Positions 8,129 to 21,467 of a stretch of DNA of 64,000 bases are shown here, piece by piece; position 1 is the stretch's first letter; each line of letters starts with the position of its first letter. A model generated the notes under the pieces. The model searched no databases and had not been told where the DNA came from. It was given only the letters and a program-made list of their open reading frames with translations. Both the position numbers and the translations under genes were made by a program. Source of the stretch: Pisaster brevispinus (lineage: Eukaryota > Echinodermata > Asteroidea > Forcipulatida > Asteriidae); assembly GCA_023634235.1 (NCBI GenBank), contig JAMKCF010000020.1:3782001-3846000 (forward strand). Direction: 5' to 3'.

Positions 8129-11100
8129 GTAAGTATTTCATTTGATTGTGTGGTTCAACAACAGCCATTGACTGTGGTGGTCAACGATGTATAAAAACAA
8201 AGTCCGAGTTCAGGATCGAGTTAGAACTAAAAAGAGGTGATCAAAATAATATAAATGATTTCTGTACTGTAGACTACAACTATGGGCCCAGCAGTACATG
8301 ATCATGATGATTGATCTACTATTGCAGTATTGGAGTACTACTAGTGTACTACTACTCTTCCTCTTTAGGTTCTACCATGGAGGAAGGACCCCCATGGTAT
8401 GGTTCTACTACAAAAAGTACTGGTGACTACTCTTAATCTTACAGAGCATGCATTATTACACCCTGCCTTGTACACCAAAATCATTGATATGTTACTCAAC
8501 ATTATTTTCATATCAATCATATGTATGGTACTGGGGATCGACATATGATCTACACAGTGAGTGTCACTGTCAGGATCATAGTTCCTTTAAGCCCCATCAT
8601 GGGCCCATTAACCATGATTGTTTTAGTGCCAAATGAAATACACTGGACTCCCTCCGCTTCTTGGCCCTACGCCTGGCCCAAGTTGAATTAAAGTACCTTC
8701 ACGAGGTGAGATAATGGATGGCCGGGATTGCGTATGTGACGTAACACAACAGGTCAACTCGTACGAAAGTCAAAAAAATAAAATTCATTTAAGTAGTTCT
8801 GATAATTTTTCATAAAGAGCCCTGAAAAATTGCGAACATGGGTTCTGACTATTTTTTCCGAAAGAAAGAAAATTAATTAAAACATTTTCTTCATTACTTC
8901 CACCTCCCCCAAAACGAAGAAATTTGTTGTGTAATTCACTTAGTCTTGTTCGTTGTTCATTACCTGCAACATGCATACAAAAAAGAGAAACAAATTATTA
9001 CAATATAAAGTAGTTCAAAATAAAAATGAATGACTTAAAAAAATATATATAAGGTGGTACGAGTTGACTTGGCTTGGGTACGAGTTAACACGGGTACGAG
9101 TTAACTCGGGTATGAGTTAACCCGGGTATAATTTAACCTGGGTATGAGTTAACCCGGGTACGAGTTAACCCGGGTACGAGTTAACCCGGGTATAATTTAA
9201 CCCGGGTACGAGTTAACTCGGGTATGAGTTAACCCGGGTATAATTTAACCTGGGTATGAGTTAACCTGGGTATGAGTTAACTTGGGTATGAGTTAACCCG
9301 GGTACGAGTTAACCCGGGTACGAGTTGACCCGTGTACGAGTTAACCCGGGTACGAGTTAACCCGGGTACGAGTTGACCCAGGTACGAGTTGACCTGGGTA
9401 CAAGATGACCCGAATTTCCAGGATTGTAGTCAGCCGGACCACTTGGAGTAAATCTTGACTGGTCCTTGGGTGTTTTAACTAGCGGTGCCCAGCAGACCAC
9501 TGTCAAGGGAGAGTGAGCTGCATATCAGGGCTCGAATTTGACACTGGACCGCAGGCCCGAGGCCAGTGATTTTAGCCTTGGGCCAGTAAACTTACAACCG
9601 TACAAGTCCGGCGGTCTTGTGTTTTTGAATAATAACACCTTCACTGCATTTTTAACTTTAACCAATAAATATCTTTCAATTCCGTTGAGTATTTAAGTAT
9701 ATTACCCATAAAAAAAATTAGATAAAACTTCTCTTAGTGTTTGTTCCAAAAACATCTCCAATGGGAACTGTGTTCTTCTCATTTTGATTCTGGTCTTGTA
9801 ACAAATTTTGCTGGTCCAGTAGAAGTTTTGAGCTACAAGACCTGCAGTCTGGTGGATTTTCCCCTCAAATTCGAGCCCTGCATATTGGTGCTGGATAGTT
9901 GGTATGGTGTACCTCCATCCCTCCTATTGTGTCTTCATTGTTTTCTTGGAATCTCAGGAATTCTTTATAGAGTATTTTAGGGGCGTACTTCTGTACAAAA
10001 GGAATGGGTACATTTTTAGGGGAACACCCTCTGCCACATCAGGCATGGTCAATAGGCCTAGTAAAGAATATTGCTACTGGCTTATTAACAAAGCATTCAA
10101 AACAAATTAACCAGCTTAGCCAGTTCAAGGATTTTTTTCAAAACTGCTGGGCATCTCGACCCAAATTTTAAAAGTTTGGCCAGGAGCATGCTGAAGAATC
10201 AGGGACCGAATTTGACACTGGACCGTAGGCCCGAGGCCAGTGATTTTAGCACCGGGCCAGTAAACTTAGGACCGTACAAGTCCGGCGGTCTTGTCTTTTT
10301 TTAATAATAATACCTCTGAATTTTTTTATTTAAACTGATAAATACAAATTTCTTTCAATTCTGTTGAGTATTGTAGTATTACCCATAGGAAAAATTAGAT
10401 ACATTTTCTCTTAATGCTTGTTTAAAAAAACCCAGCTCAAATGTGAAACTGTGTAGATAGTGTTCTTCTCGATTTGATTCTGGTCTTGTAACAAATTTTC
10501 TGGTCCAGTAAGAGTTTTGAGCTACAAGCCCTGCAGTCTTGTGGGTTTTTAACCCAAATTCGAGCCCTGAGAATGTCCTCAGAATGGTTTTTGCCCGCTG
10601 TTTACATGTATCTTTGGTCTTGGTTTTAAAAGCCCTACTATGCTGTCTGGGGCGTTCTCAATGGTTTCATCATTATGATTTTTGTGAATTATTTGATCTG
10701 AAGTCGCAAAGAAACCACCAACAACCCTTTTTGTTTGGCGTATCGACCACACTTTGTTCATATCGGCCTGATATTCTGTCTGTCTTATGCTTGGGGAAAA
10801 CTCTGCATCTGTTGTTTACAATGTTAATAAAATCGCGGTTAGTGATTGGAACCCCCACTACTTACAATGTATTTTTAAACTTGCTGCGTTTATTAGCGTG
10901 TACAGTGTGTACGTATTCCTGGTAACATTTTCCAGCGAGTTGACCAACCGTTTGAAATCATTCAACCGCACCAAACTGTGTGTGTACTGTATTAACCACA
11001 TCATATTGCAGGATGGCATAGTTTTATTAGGCCATGTGAAAAAAAGGAGTTGCTTACCGTCCTGCGGGGATCTGCAAAAAGACTCAATTTTTATTGTTTT

Positions 11101-14100
11101 ATTTCACATTATTTGTTTTGGAATGCTTTGTGTACTTGAAGCCTACCCCCCCCCTCCCCACCCCCATAAAAAACAACAATCCCAAAACACCAGAAATTAA
11201 AAAGACAGAATTCTAAACAACTTAATTCTTTTTTATTTTCTCATTTTCATGTGCATGTGATTGTCAGTTTTGTTTCCTGAAACATACTTTCTATTCAATG
11301 AATCAGAGTAGCTACATGATGAAAGTCTGTTTTTATAGAAAGTGTATTTGAAAACACAAATTGTGGAGTTGTGGAGTTGTTAAGAAATTCTTTTAAAGGT
11401 GAACTATTAACAAAAAATCTCTTTAATTTGAAAAAAGGTTATTGGCTAATCGATAGATTTCAAGAGGTCTTTCAAATAACACAATCTAGATCATGGCCTT
11501 ACTACAGTATGAATGACCGAATGGTAAAGAAAAAAAAGAGAAAAAAAGTTCCTGATCTGCAGAACACATTTTTGTTTTTACATGGCCTTACTGTGAATGA
11601 TATTGAATGTTAGAATGTTAGAGACAGTGGGATGGTTAATATCCGCAGTCTTGAAACTAAGCCTTACCGAGGCAAAAACTTAATTGCAATTTTGCTAGGA
11701 ACAATTTTGTCATAACACCAGCCTATACAAGGATCATAATTGCTCAATGTAATCAGTGCGAAGAACCGAGGCAGTTTTGAGTTACGGCCACAAAAACACA
11801 TCATGTACAGCGTGTCTGGTTTCTATTACAGTTATTACGAAGAATCCTATAATGTAGACGGATGTTAAGCACTTCAGAATCGCCAAGAAATCAAATCACT
11901 CATGAAAATCAAGATTGAAGATAAACTGCCTCAGGCCTGTAAAAATGAACTGTTAATGGGAGGAAAAATCCCATGGGAGTTGTGTTATTGCAACGTGTGA
12001 TGGGGAGCTACTTGTACTCACACGTTGTGCGTACGTACAACTTACATTTGTAGTTTTGTGTACGATGTGGTATGAACCAGAGTACGAGGAATTAGGCATT
12101 TTAATGAGACAGAGACACATCTAAGGTTACCATAGCAACAGCTCGTGACGTCAGTTCTGAACTAGTTGTGCATTATATATTTTGTAGTAACCAATTGCAA
12201 AATTTAAAATGTACTGCAGACTAATAAAGTAATGTACATGTACAATCAGGGCTTGTTGAAGTTGACACTGGTCGCAGGGACGAGGCGAGTGTTTTTTAGC
12301 GTCGGGCAGTAAACTCAAGACTAGACAAGCTGGATATTCTTTTGTTTTAAATTAGAATAATTTATACCTCACCCTACATATTGTAGATAAAGACCAATTA
12401 AAATAACCTGAAATTCAAAAGTTGACTGGGTATTGAAGTACATGTATCCGTAACGCAAATGAGATATCCCCATCTCGAATAAAACAAAACAAATGAAAAC
12501 AGTTTATCTGTTTAACCGTGTATTAGGTAGTCTTCTCTCATTTTGATTCTGTTCTTGTAAAAATATATTTTGGTCCAGTAAATGTGTTAAGCCACAAGCC
12601 CTGCAGTCTTGTGGATTCCCCCCCCAAACATCTTTAAATTATGTTGATTGAAGCAATAATCGTCCTTAAAACAAATGAGATAAACCATCTGAAATTAAAT
12701 ACAACAATTGAAAACAGTTTGTTAAACTTGGTAGTCTTCTCTCATTTTGATTCTGTTCTTGTAAAAATTATTCTGGTCTGCCGGTAAAAATGTTAAGCTA
12801 TAAGCCCTGCGGTCATGTGGATCCCCCTCCATTGAATTTTAGTTCTGATAATGCATAACTCTGAATCTTTAGTTCTTTGCAATCCGGATATTTAAACACC
12901 CTGTGTCATATTGACCTGTCTGGGTAGTGTTTATGAATTGAAAACAATAATGCCATCAGGCCTGATTGCCATTATGAAATGAATTTGTATTGTGATTTTA
13001 CACTAGGCCTACATGTACATCACATTCTGTAAATCAATTAACATGATTTTAAGATTGGTACCCAACCTCAGTAAGTTAAGAGCAATCTCAGGTTCTTGTG
13101 AAATTGAGCCCAGGGCATGGGGGGGGGGGGATTGACCTCTGATGCTGATGATGTTCCACACATGACAAGACAACAACATTTTCATCTGAATTAGCTTTAC
13201 ATATGATATCCATACATGTATGTCAAAACTACACAGTTTTGTGTGAATTGCCGTTTCCCACTTTTTGCCAGTTCTAACAAAAGTGGCACGTCTGTGAGAC
13301 ACAACAGATGGTCGTTCGTGGTAAAGGAGCCTAACATAGATTCCTTTGTTTGATTTGTCAGTAGCGTAATGTACATTATCCTGTACAAAGCTCACATTTT
13401 TTACTTATTTATTTATTATTATTATTTTTTAAATTATTTTTTTTGGGGGGAGGGGATACCACAAGACTGGTGGGTTTGAAGCTCAAAATGTTAACGAGAC
13501 CAGAATTGATTTTACAATAACCAGAATCAAACTCGGTAGAACAAGCACTGAGAGAAGACCTACAACAATAGGATACATAGATCTCATAAAGTCTTATGTG
13601 TACAAGCGTACTTTGATATTCAAAAGATATTATCAGATTTTTTTCACAAAGATCATGAAGATATTACACAATGACGTACATGTAGCCTATTATTCAATTG
13701 AAAAACACAAGACCACTGGGCTTGTCTGGCAGTGAGCTTATTGGCCCAACACTAAAATCATTGGCTTCGGGTCTGTGGTCCTGTCCAGTGTTAGTTTCAA
13801 GCCCTGCTGTACTACCTTACAAGTACATGTACATGTACACTGCTGTGTGTAGAACATATTGTGAGTGTGTCTTACAATGTAATCACAGTCTACATGTATG
13901 TAAATCTAAACAAAGAGGTACATTTGTAGACTGTGAGTGTATTAAATACATTACATCATTAACTGATGAGCTCATTATCTGCAATGTAAATTTATTAACC
14001 ATCTGTCCAGCTTCTCATCCTGACGTGACAATTACAGTGGTCTTTCCACACAAACGAACAATTCACAACAGTGTAGAGGTGCGTGTAGTCACTGTGTGTA

Positions 14101-17100
14101 GTCACTGTAGTGTATTACCATGCCCAATCCTGTATTTTGTTGGTGTTAAACCAACAGCAAAGATTACTGAGTGCGAAAGCATATTGGGGGGGGGGGAACT
14201 CAGGCTAAAATGTGAAATTTGCACTGGGCGCATTTTCAGCTACATGTATCAACTCCTTTAGCCCTTTTCTCACAAGAGCATTTTTGCAGAGTGCCCGAAA
14301 ATAAACTTTACACATTTAAAAAATGGATTTAATTTATTCACATCTGAAAAGGAAGAAATACTGTATGAGCATTTTAATAAGTATACAGTAGTAGGTTGCT
14401 CAGTTTTTAGTATCTGACAGGGCAAGTTGAAAAGGTGTGTGTACGAGCCTGTAGCAGTTTTTACTAGACAGCCGGGTTAGTGTACTTTAGACTGCTGTTT
14501 TGAAAAAATTTACACTACATTGCGACAGATCATGTTCACATTCAATCAAGTCTCTAAGTTGGTTTTGTTACACAATGTTACCAATTGTTGTGGAAAAGTC
14601 CCTTTCACGCCAGAATCTGTACTTGTGCAAAAAGGCAAAGGGCAAAGCCTACACGTTTCCTTGATTGTTCCTTTGTCCTTTTTTGCAGTGTGTAAAAGTT
14701 AATTGACTGTTTTGCTTGCATTTTCATGAAACTACCTGCACCATTTTAGTGATTGCTTGTTCAAGTAGTCTGTGATCAAACAGTAAATTGAGTGCTTTGT
14801 TGGTTTTGAAAAGCTCCACTGGTTTGTATGAAATTGTTGTTGAGGAACCACTTCCTGAGTGTGCATTCACATTCTCGCCATTGAAAGAATTTATGAAAAT
14901 TGCACATTAATTTTGTTAATGTACATGATAGGCCTACAGTATGTATGAATTTAGATGCGAAAGCTCTTGAACCTGCCTTTTAGGCACAGTGTTCTCTCTT
15001 AACAGTGTGGTCTGCTGGCCAAATGCCAGTTGTTTTTTTCAATGGAATAATAAATTAATCTTTTAATCTGTTGAGTGAATTTTTTACCTAAGAATGCGAT
15101 AAATCTTCTCTAGTGCTTGTTCTTGTAAAAACAGTTTATACGTGAAGGTGTGTGGCTTTTTCTCTCGTCTCTTTTTCCTGGTCCAGGAAAAATTTGGAGC
15201 TACGAGCCCTGCGGTCTTGTGGATTTTCCTCCCAAATTCAAGCCCTGATCGATAAAGCTGGCGGACCAGCGAAATGATGCACTAACTGTTCCTGCTGGCT
15301 ACATATATGTTAGTCACTGAAAAAGTTATGGGCAGACCCTGCTTCGATCAGTTGAAAGTTAACACTCCACAAACTGTATTGTAAAGCAAACCAGCTCAGA
15401 TTTATTTCATGGGGAAACTGAAATGATTTCATATTGACAGTGAGACAGTGAGTATGTCATACTGTAAATGTTTTGTATTTATTGCATGGCTACACGTAAC
15501 ATGTATGTAGGTGGTCTTATTGTTGTGACTTGAAAAGGTCACTGTACGTACAAGTCCAATTGTAAAATAATTGGTTTTGACATGTGTTTGATGTTGAGTG
15601 TTTGTAAATGAGGAAGCCATTTGTACCTGAAGTGTAGTGCAGCCACATTAATGCAACAAATCCTTCTCTTGTCATGTACGTACGCGATAACTATCATGTA
15701 CGTACACGATTACACAAAACTTGCATTACCATGTACATGTATCTTGTATACATGGTAACTAATTGTGGCATGGCGCCCTGTCTCCATGCATACTGCATGT
15801 TGCGCTGGTGCCTTGACCTCTGTTTTTTATGCATAGTTTGTACGTATCCCTGAGACCAAAGTTTATCATGCACGTACACGATAGTTACTGTGTACACCTA
15901 TGTAGGTACATGATTGATATTGAGCATACATGTATACACGATACATGTTTGTCTATCATCAGTAAATGATATTGTGTACGATGCACGTAATGTACATGTA
16001 CTTATCGTGTACATAGAACTGTACTAATTGTAATTTGTACATGATAACATGGAGGTTAAGAGCATGATTTTTTAAATTCTGTGGTATTACACAGTTCTTT
16101 GTTTTTTACAATGTACTGTACATGTACATGTACAACATACGTACAGTGTAGATCTTTTCTGAAGGGTGCAGTGTGAAAATTAAACCACAAAACAAGTGTA
16201 CATTATGTAATGTCTTAGTTCAGACATGCGCATAAATTTACATAATAGTACATGTTTGTGCAATAATTTGGGGCGTTGTTCTTACACGGTTGTACAGTAT
16301 TACTTAATTCATGATGTGAGGAGCACAGCCAGTGTAATAAACAGTGCTGGTTCAATTCTAGTACTCTGCACTGTATGCGTTGCACTCAAGGACTTCAACA
16401 CCTGTTCGGTAGCATTTCTTGGAACTACATACATGTACATTGACCAACCAACCAAACATGTCCACTGTGGATACACACTACATGTACAGTGTATGTACAA
16501 TGTACTGTAGACCTACATGTACAGTGCATACTTTGTACACATGGCGATGTAGGATACTGTACAACAAACGCACAAACAATTTTGCATTGTAAAAATAGGT
16601 AACTGACAGAAAATAATATTTAGTTTTACCCGTTACATGTATGTGTTCAAGCACTGTATACTCGTACTTTCCTGAGTCTGTGTGGAAAATCCATCACTTG
16701 GATGGGATTCGAACCCATGACTTTGCCATTCTACGCATGTGGACTCCACATGTGGAGCAGATGTCAACTAGACCACCAAGAATGCCCAGTAGCTAGAGGC
16801 AGTTCGAACTCCACCCAAGTAATACATGTATGCCTTTGGTGTGGATTTTGTTCACAGGACTCGAGAAAGTATAGTCTTGGTCCATGACGTTTCTATTCTG
16901 TAGTCCACGAACGATCCACGTAGTACAACGCCCCACTTATCACAATTTGTTGCCGAAAGAGGGCGCTATATAAACACTAACCGCTATCACCCCACGAACC
17001 GCTATAGCGGTTCGTGGGGCGACAGCGGTTAGTGTATATATAGCGCCCTCTTTCGGCGTGAAAAGTGGGGCGTTGTACGTGGATCGTTCGTGGTGGATCG

Positions 17101-20100
17101 TTCGTGGACAACAGAATAGAAACGTCATGGACCAAGACTAGAAAAAGTACTGAGTAGGCCCTATACAGTGCTTTACACAAATCGGTGTACACAGGGTGTA
17201 AAACCAAATAATGGGCCTGTTAATTATCACTGATGGACAATAATGAACAGTGTTTCTGAAAGCTTAGTAAATAATTGATAAACTTATTGAGCTTGATTTG
17301 TTTGATACATCATATTTGTTTTTCTTCAAAATGATTTTGGGTTGAACAAAGGAAAGTTAACAAGAGCGGAACTTGACATACAGATGTACATTGTAGGACC
17401 TCCAGATAAACAGGCCAGCACTATACCAACTGAGCTACATGTACCTAGCCCTATGTTGGCGGTCTCATTGTCACTCTTTGTTTGGGGTGCCAGCCAGAAG
17501 CCATCATGTTTTGTTTTGTCTGACAATTTACACACAGTAGGTTGGCTTGCATGGTTGTTTACATCTCATGTAGCTCATAGAGTTTCTCTATGTTTGGTTT
17601 ACATGCTCAATGGTTCGAGAAAGTTTGATTTGCCAAATGGAATACATTCACTGTACATTTGTTGTGGGCTATTCAGTTAATCCTTCAAGACAGTACTTAA
17701 GCAGCATCCAGCAACAGAGTCCAGCATTCTCCTGGAGATGATCAGAGCATACTGATCGAAACGTTGAGTCGTTAACCTCCGGTTCTTTTCAGAACCTACA
17801 CTACTCAAAAGAGATTTCTACATGGTGTTACCGCAAGCCTTACTTAGTGTGGGCTATTCAGTTAAAGCTGCCTGACACGGAAATCCCTGACAAATGTATG
17901 CACATGCACCTTTCGGTAAGCATGGAGGAGGAAGGATGTCTTCCTCCATGTGATGTTAAGCACAATGGAATGTTTAAACACAATGTAAAGGATGCAGTAC
18001 ATTGTGAAAAGTCTGACACAATCATGAAAAATCAATGTACACTAAATAAAATAGCACAGCAGTGAGTCATAACAAAATAACAATGACCTGATTCAGCAGC
18101 CTTTAAATTTCTAATCTGCTTCTACACTGTAGTGGAAGTCCAATGGCAGTAAACAAAAGAGCCCTTTGTTGCGGGTTTTTTTTTTACCCTTGGGTTGTTT
18201 TTACAGTTGGTTCAATATGGACAAAGCCCCATTGAATGCTATTTCTTAGCATACTGCAGTGCATGTGTATCTGTTCGAAAGGCCAATACTGGGAAATATT
18301 CGAATAGCTTCCCCCCACCCCCCCCCCTCCCCCCCCCCCCCCCCCGTACATGCGGTACGGCTGCACTTTGGAACTCCCTACCATTGTTTTCGACCATCTT
18401 GAAATCTTTCCCAGTTTATTAAGAGGATTGTGAACAACTAGGCCTACCTCCTCTCTTTAACAATTTTTTTCTTAGCCTTCACTGTGAATGGCCCTTTGGC
18501 CTTGTGTTGGATGACTTTATGTACATGTATGACTTTATGTATGATGTAGGTTAATGAACTGGACATGTACATGTACCACAGTGTAGGGCTACTGTACTGT
18601 ACATTGATGTACTACATCGTGACATTAATTTTTTGTACTTGATATGTGTATCATGCGTCTAAAGTAAATTGGTGTCAACTGATCTTTTCTATTTTGTACC
18701 CGCTATTTTGTGCCCGCTACATGTACATGTAGATGACACAGCAGTACATGTAGTTCAGGACATACTGAACTACATGTACATAACTAAAACATCCCCGTAC
18801 AAAAATGTACACACCCATTTTTCTCCGAATCTTGTCATCAGATGTTTTTAATGTTGACAAATTTTGCCCTGGAAGGGTATCGTATGCAATGCCAAAACAC
18901 AAATTGTATTGACACCATGATTTTAAAGTTAGGTTAGATACTGGTAAATTTTTTCCCACTCACATTTATACAGTACATGTAACGATCACTCTTTATCTAT
19001 TGAAAAATGAGTACACCACAAAATTGAATTTGACATCCCTTGCTCTTTTTTAATGTACACGTAAGTCTGTACAGATTTGATTTATTTCAACTTTTGATTA
19101 TCGATTACAAGATGCTCCTTTGAGTGCCATGCGAAATAAAATGCTGTGTATGTGTAGATGGCAGGTGTGACGGGAGATATTCAGAAATGTACATTTTCAT
19201 ATTTTATACAAATCATTTTGTGATTTGATGATTGAGGCGACAGTTGTATAGAATGCCGTGAATAATATCGACGGAGAATCTGTAGGAATCCAAGCGATTT
19301 ATAAAATGTGACGGCCCATGATTCTTTATAAACAAACAAATGCTGCGATGAAGCCCTCGGTGTCATTATTAAACATTCCATGCTGTCTCCTAACTGCTCT
19401 GCTGTGTACAGCATGGGGTCATGTGGCTTCATTCCTCCAGCAGCATGGATACCTGGTGATGTTGATTAAAGTAATCAAGTTGGACACAATCTTTCTGTCT
19501 GTCTATTTGGATGCTGTTTGATGAATAATTATACGCAAACGATGTCATTAGTACATGTTGTGTGGGTTGTGAGGGTGTGCGTGTACGTACATGTATTAGT
19601 CATTAGTAGAACCGAGCTGGAATCCGGAGGGAAAATCTGCAAGACTGCAGGGCTTGTAGTTCAAATGGTTACTAGACCAGAATTTTTTTTTTTTTTTAAA
19701 TACCTGAATCAAAGTCTTACACAGTTTTTAACTACAATCGTGACAATAGACTGTTTTAATTTTTGTTATAACAATTTTTGTTATAAATACTTGTGCTGTC
19801 AGCGTACCAGCAATGGCGGCAGAGTGTGCATCACTTGCGCATATGGATTGGTCTCAGACAAAGCTATTTAGTATTCAAACAAGGGATGTATAAATAAGAT
19901 GTACGCAGATCTGGTTCTAGTTTCTATTTTTCACGAGTCTTGTTTTTCCCTCTTCAATTACTTTTCAGATAGCATCCATAGAGCGGTTTGTCTTTGACCT
20001 GGTTGGCTTCATGTGGACACCAGTCCTTGTCGGGGTCATTGACATCATCATCATCTTATTCTGCATGTTTGGAATTCATCAGTACAGACCTAAATTCATT

Positions 20101-21429
20101 TATGTGGTAAGTGCAGGTACTTGGGTAAGGACACAGTACTGAGCAGTGTAAACAGGAAACATTTGTAGTTTTCTGAGGGTTTGCCCTTAATTGTTTCAAT
20201 GACTAGCCAGCTTGTCATTTCACTGGTCCACCAGCTTTTTCACTGGTCCGTATTGTGGAGTTTCCGTTCAACAGCGTGATTTGTAGCAATATGAACCATC
20301 AGTGGTTTAGCAGGGACAAGCAATAGCCAGCCGGCTCTAGTTAGGCAGAATTTTGATTGGGTGTTTAAAATGGCATTTGGCCAGCGGACCACTGTAAAGG
20401 GGGAATGCTGTTCTCTACAAATAACAGCACAACAAGTGAACAGGGGACCAGTTTGAGTCGGCCCAACAACACATATGATGCATGATCCTTAAGAAATGTA
20501 TACAGTACTTATTTATTTCACTACACCAGGGATGAGAAGTTTCAGACTTTTATTTGAATTTCAAGTAAACCACAGCGGAAACTGACCTGACTGGATTCAG
20601 ACTTTTAAAGTCAGCCTGGTTGGGTGAAGAAAATCAACCATTATTTTCCCCCAAATTTAAAGAAATCCTGCTGTTGGATCAACTTCTCTAGTGCTGAGGA
20701 CACTGTTCCTAAAAGCTCTGTAAAATCTAAACCCCAGGGGTTACCAAATGCCAAAAGGTGGAAATGCCATCATTTCAACATCTCCTCAAATTTGGATCCT
20801 AGTTCCAGACTTTCTTGTCAGCGATGACTCTCATCCTTGCTGGACATCCAGCAGCGCCATTTGGCTAAAAAATAAAATAAAATTGTTATGTTGGCATAAC
20901 CCGACCAACCCTAAAAATACAGCCGACCCTGGGTATTATTGGGTTTTTTTAGCGAAGAAAAATAATAATTAAAATCTATAGAATATTAGTTACAAATTTG
21001 TTTGAAACCATTTCTGACCGTTTCTCTTCAATTGTATGGAACTTTGGAGTGCAGTGAGTGCACAATGTTATGCACAATGAACATTCAGAAGATTGCGCAG
21101 GCTTAAACAATGTCATAAAAACATTCATTTTCGTTGCTGGGATAAAACATATTGGTTTTTTAAAAATAAATTTAAAAAACCTAACCTACCTATCCTGTTT
21201 TTTTTCTGGCCCGTAACGCCAATAACAGGATGGACTAGGAGATGGTGAAGAAATGTTTAGTATTAAGAGTGTGGGAGGAATTTGCCCCGATATGCACTAC
21301 ATGTAGATACGTGTGAATTCCAGCCGATACGCAAAAAAAAAACCCACCTAAAAACCTTAAAACCCCATTATTATTTATTGATATTATTTTTTATTTGTAT
21401 ATTTTATTTATTTATTTATTATTTTATTA

Positions 21430-21467
<38 letters not shown>

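Noticed and set aside
9052..9414. CRISPR-like array
   Set aside because: Units are contiguous 16-mers without spacers, in an animal intron.
13698..14261. 187-codon open frame in NKAIN intron 1
   Set aside because: It begins inside a reversed inverted-repeat element and has no domain, no splice borders and a composition like the surrounding intron.
17736..17775. Calling a hammerhead ribozyme outright
   Set aside because: There is an extra base between the CTGANGA-like core and stem II, and the cleavage triplet is not in the expected place; reported only as a covarying stem-loop.
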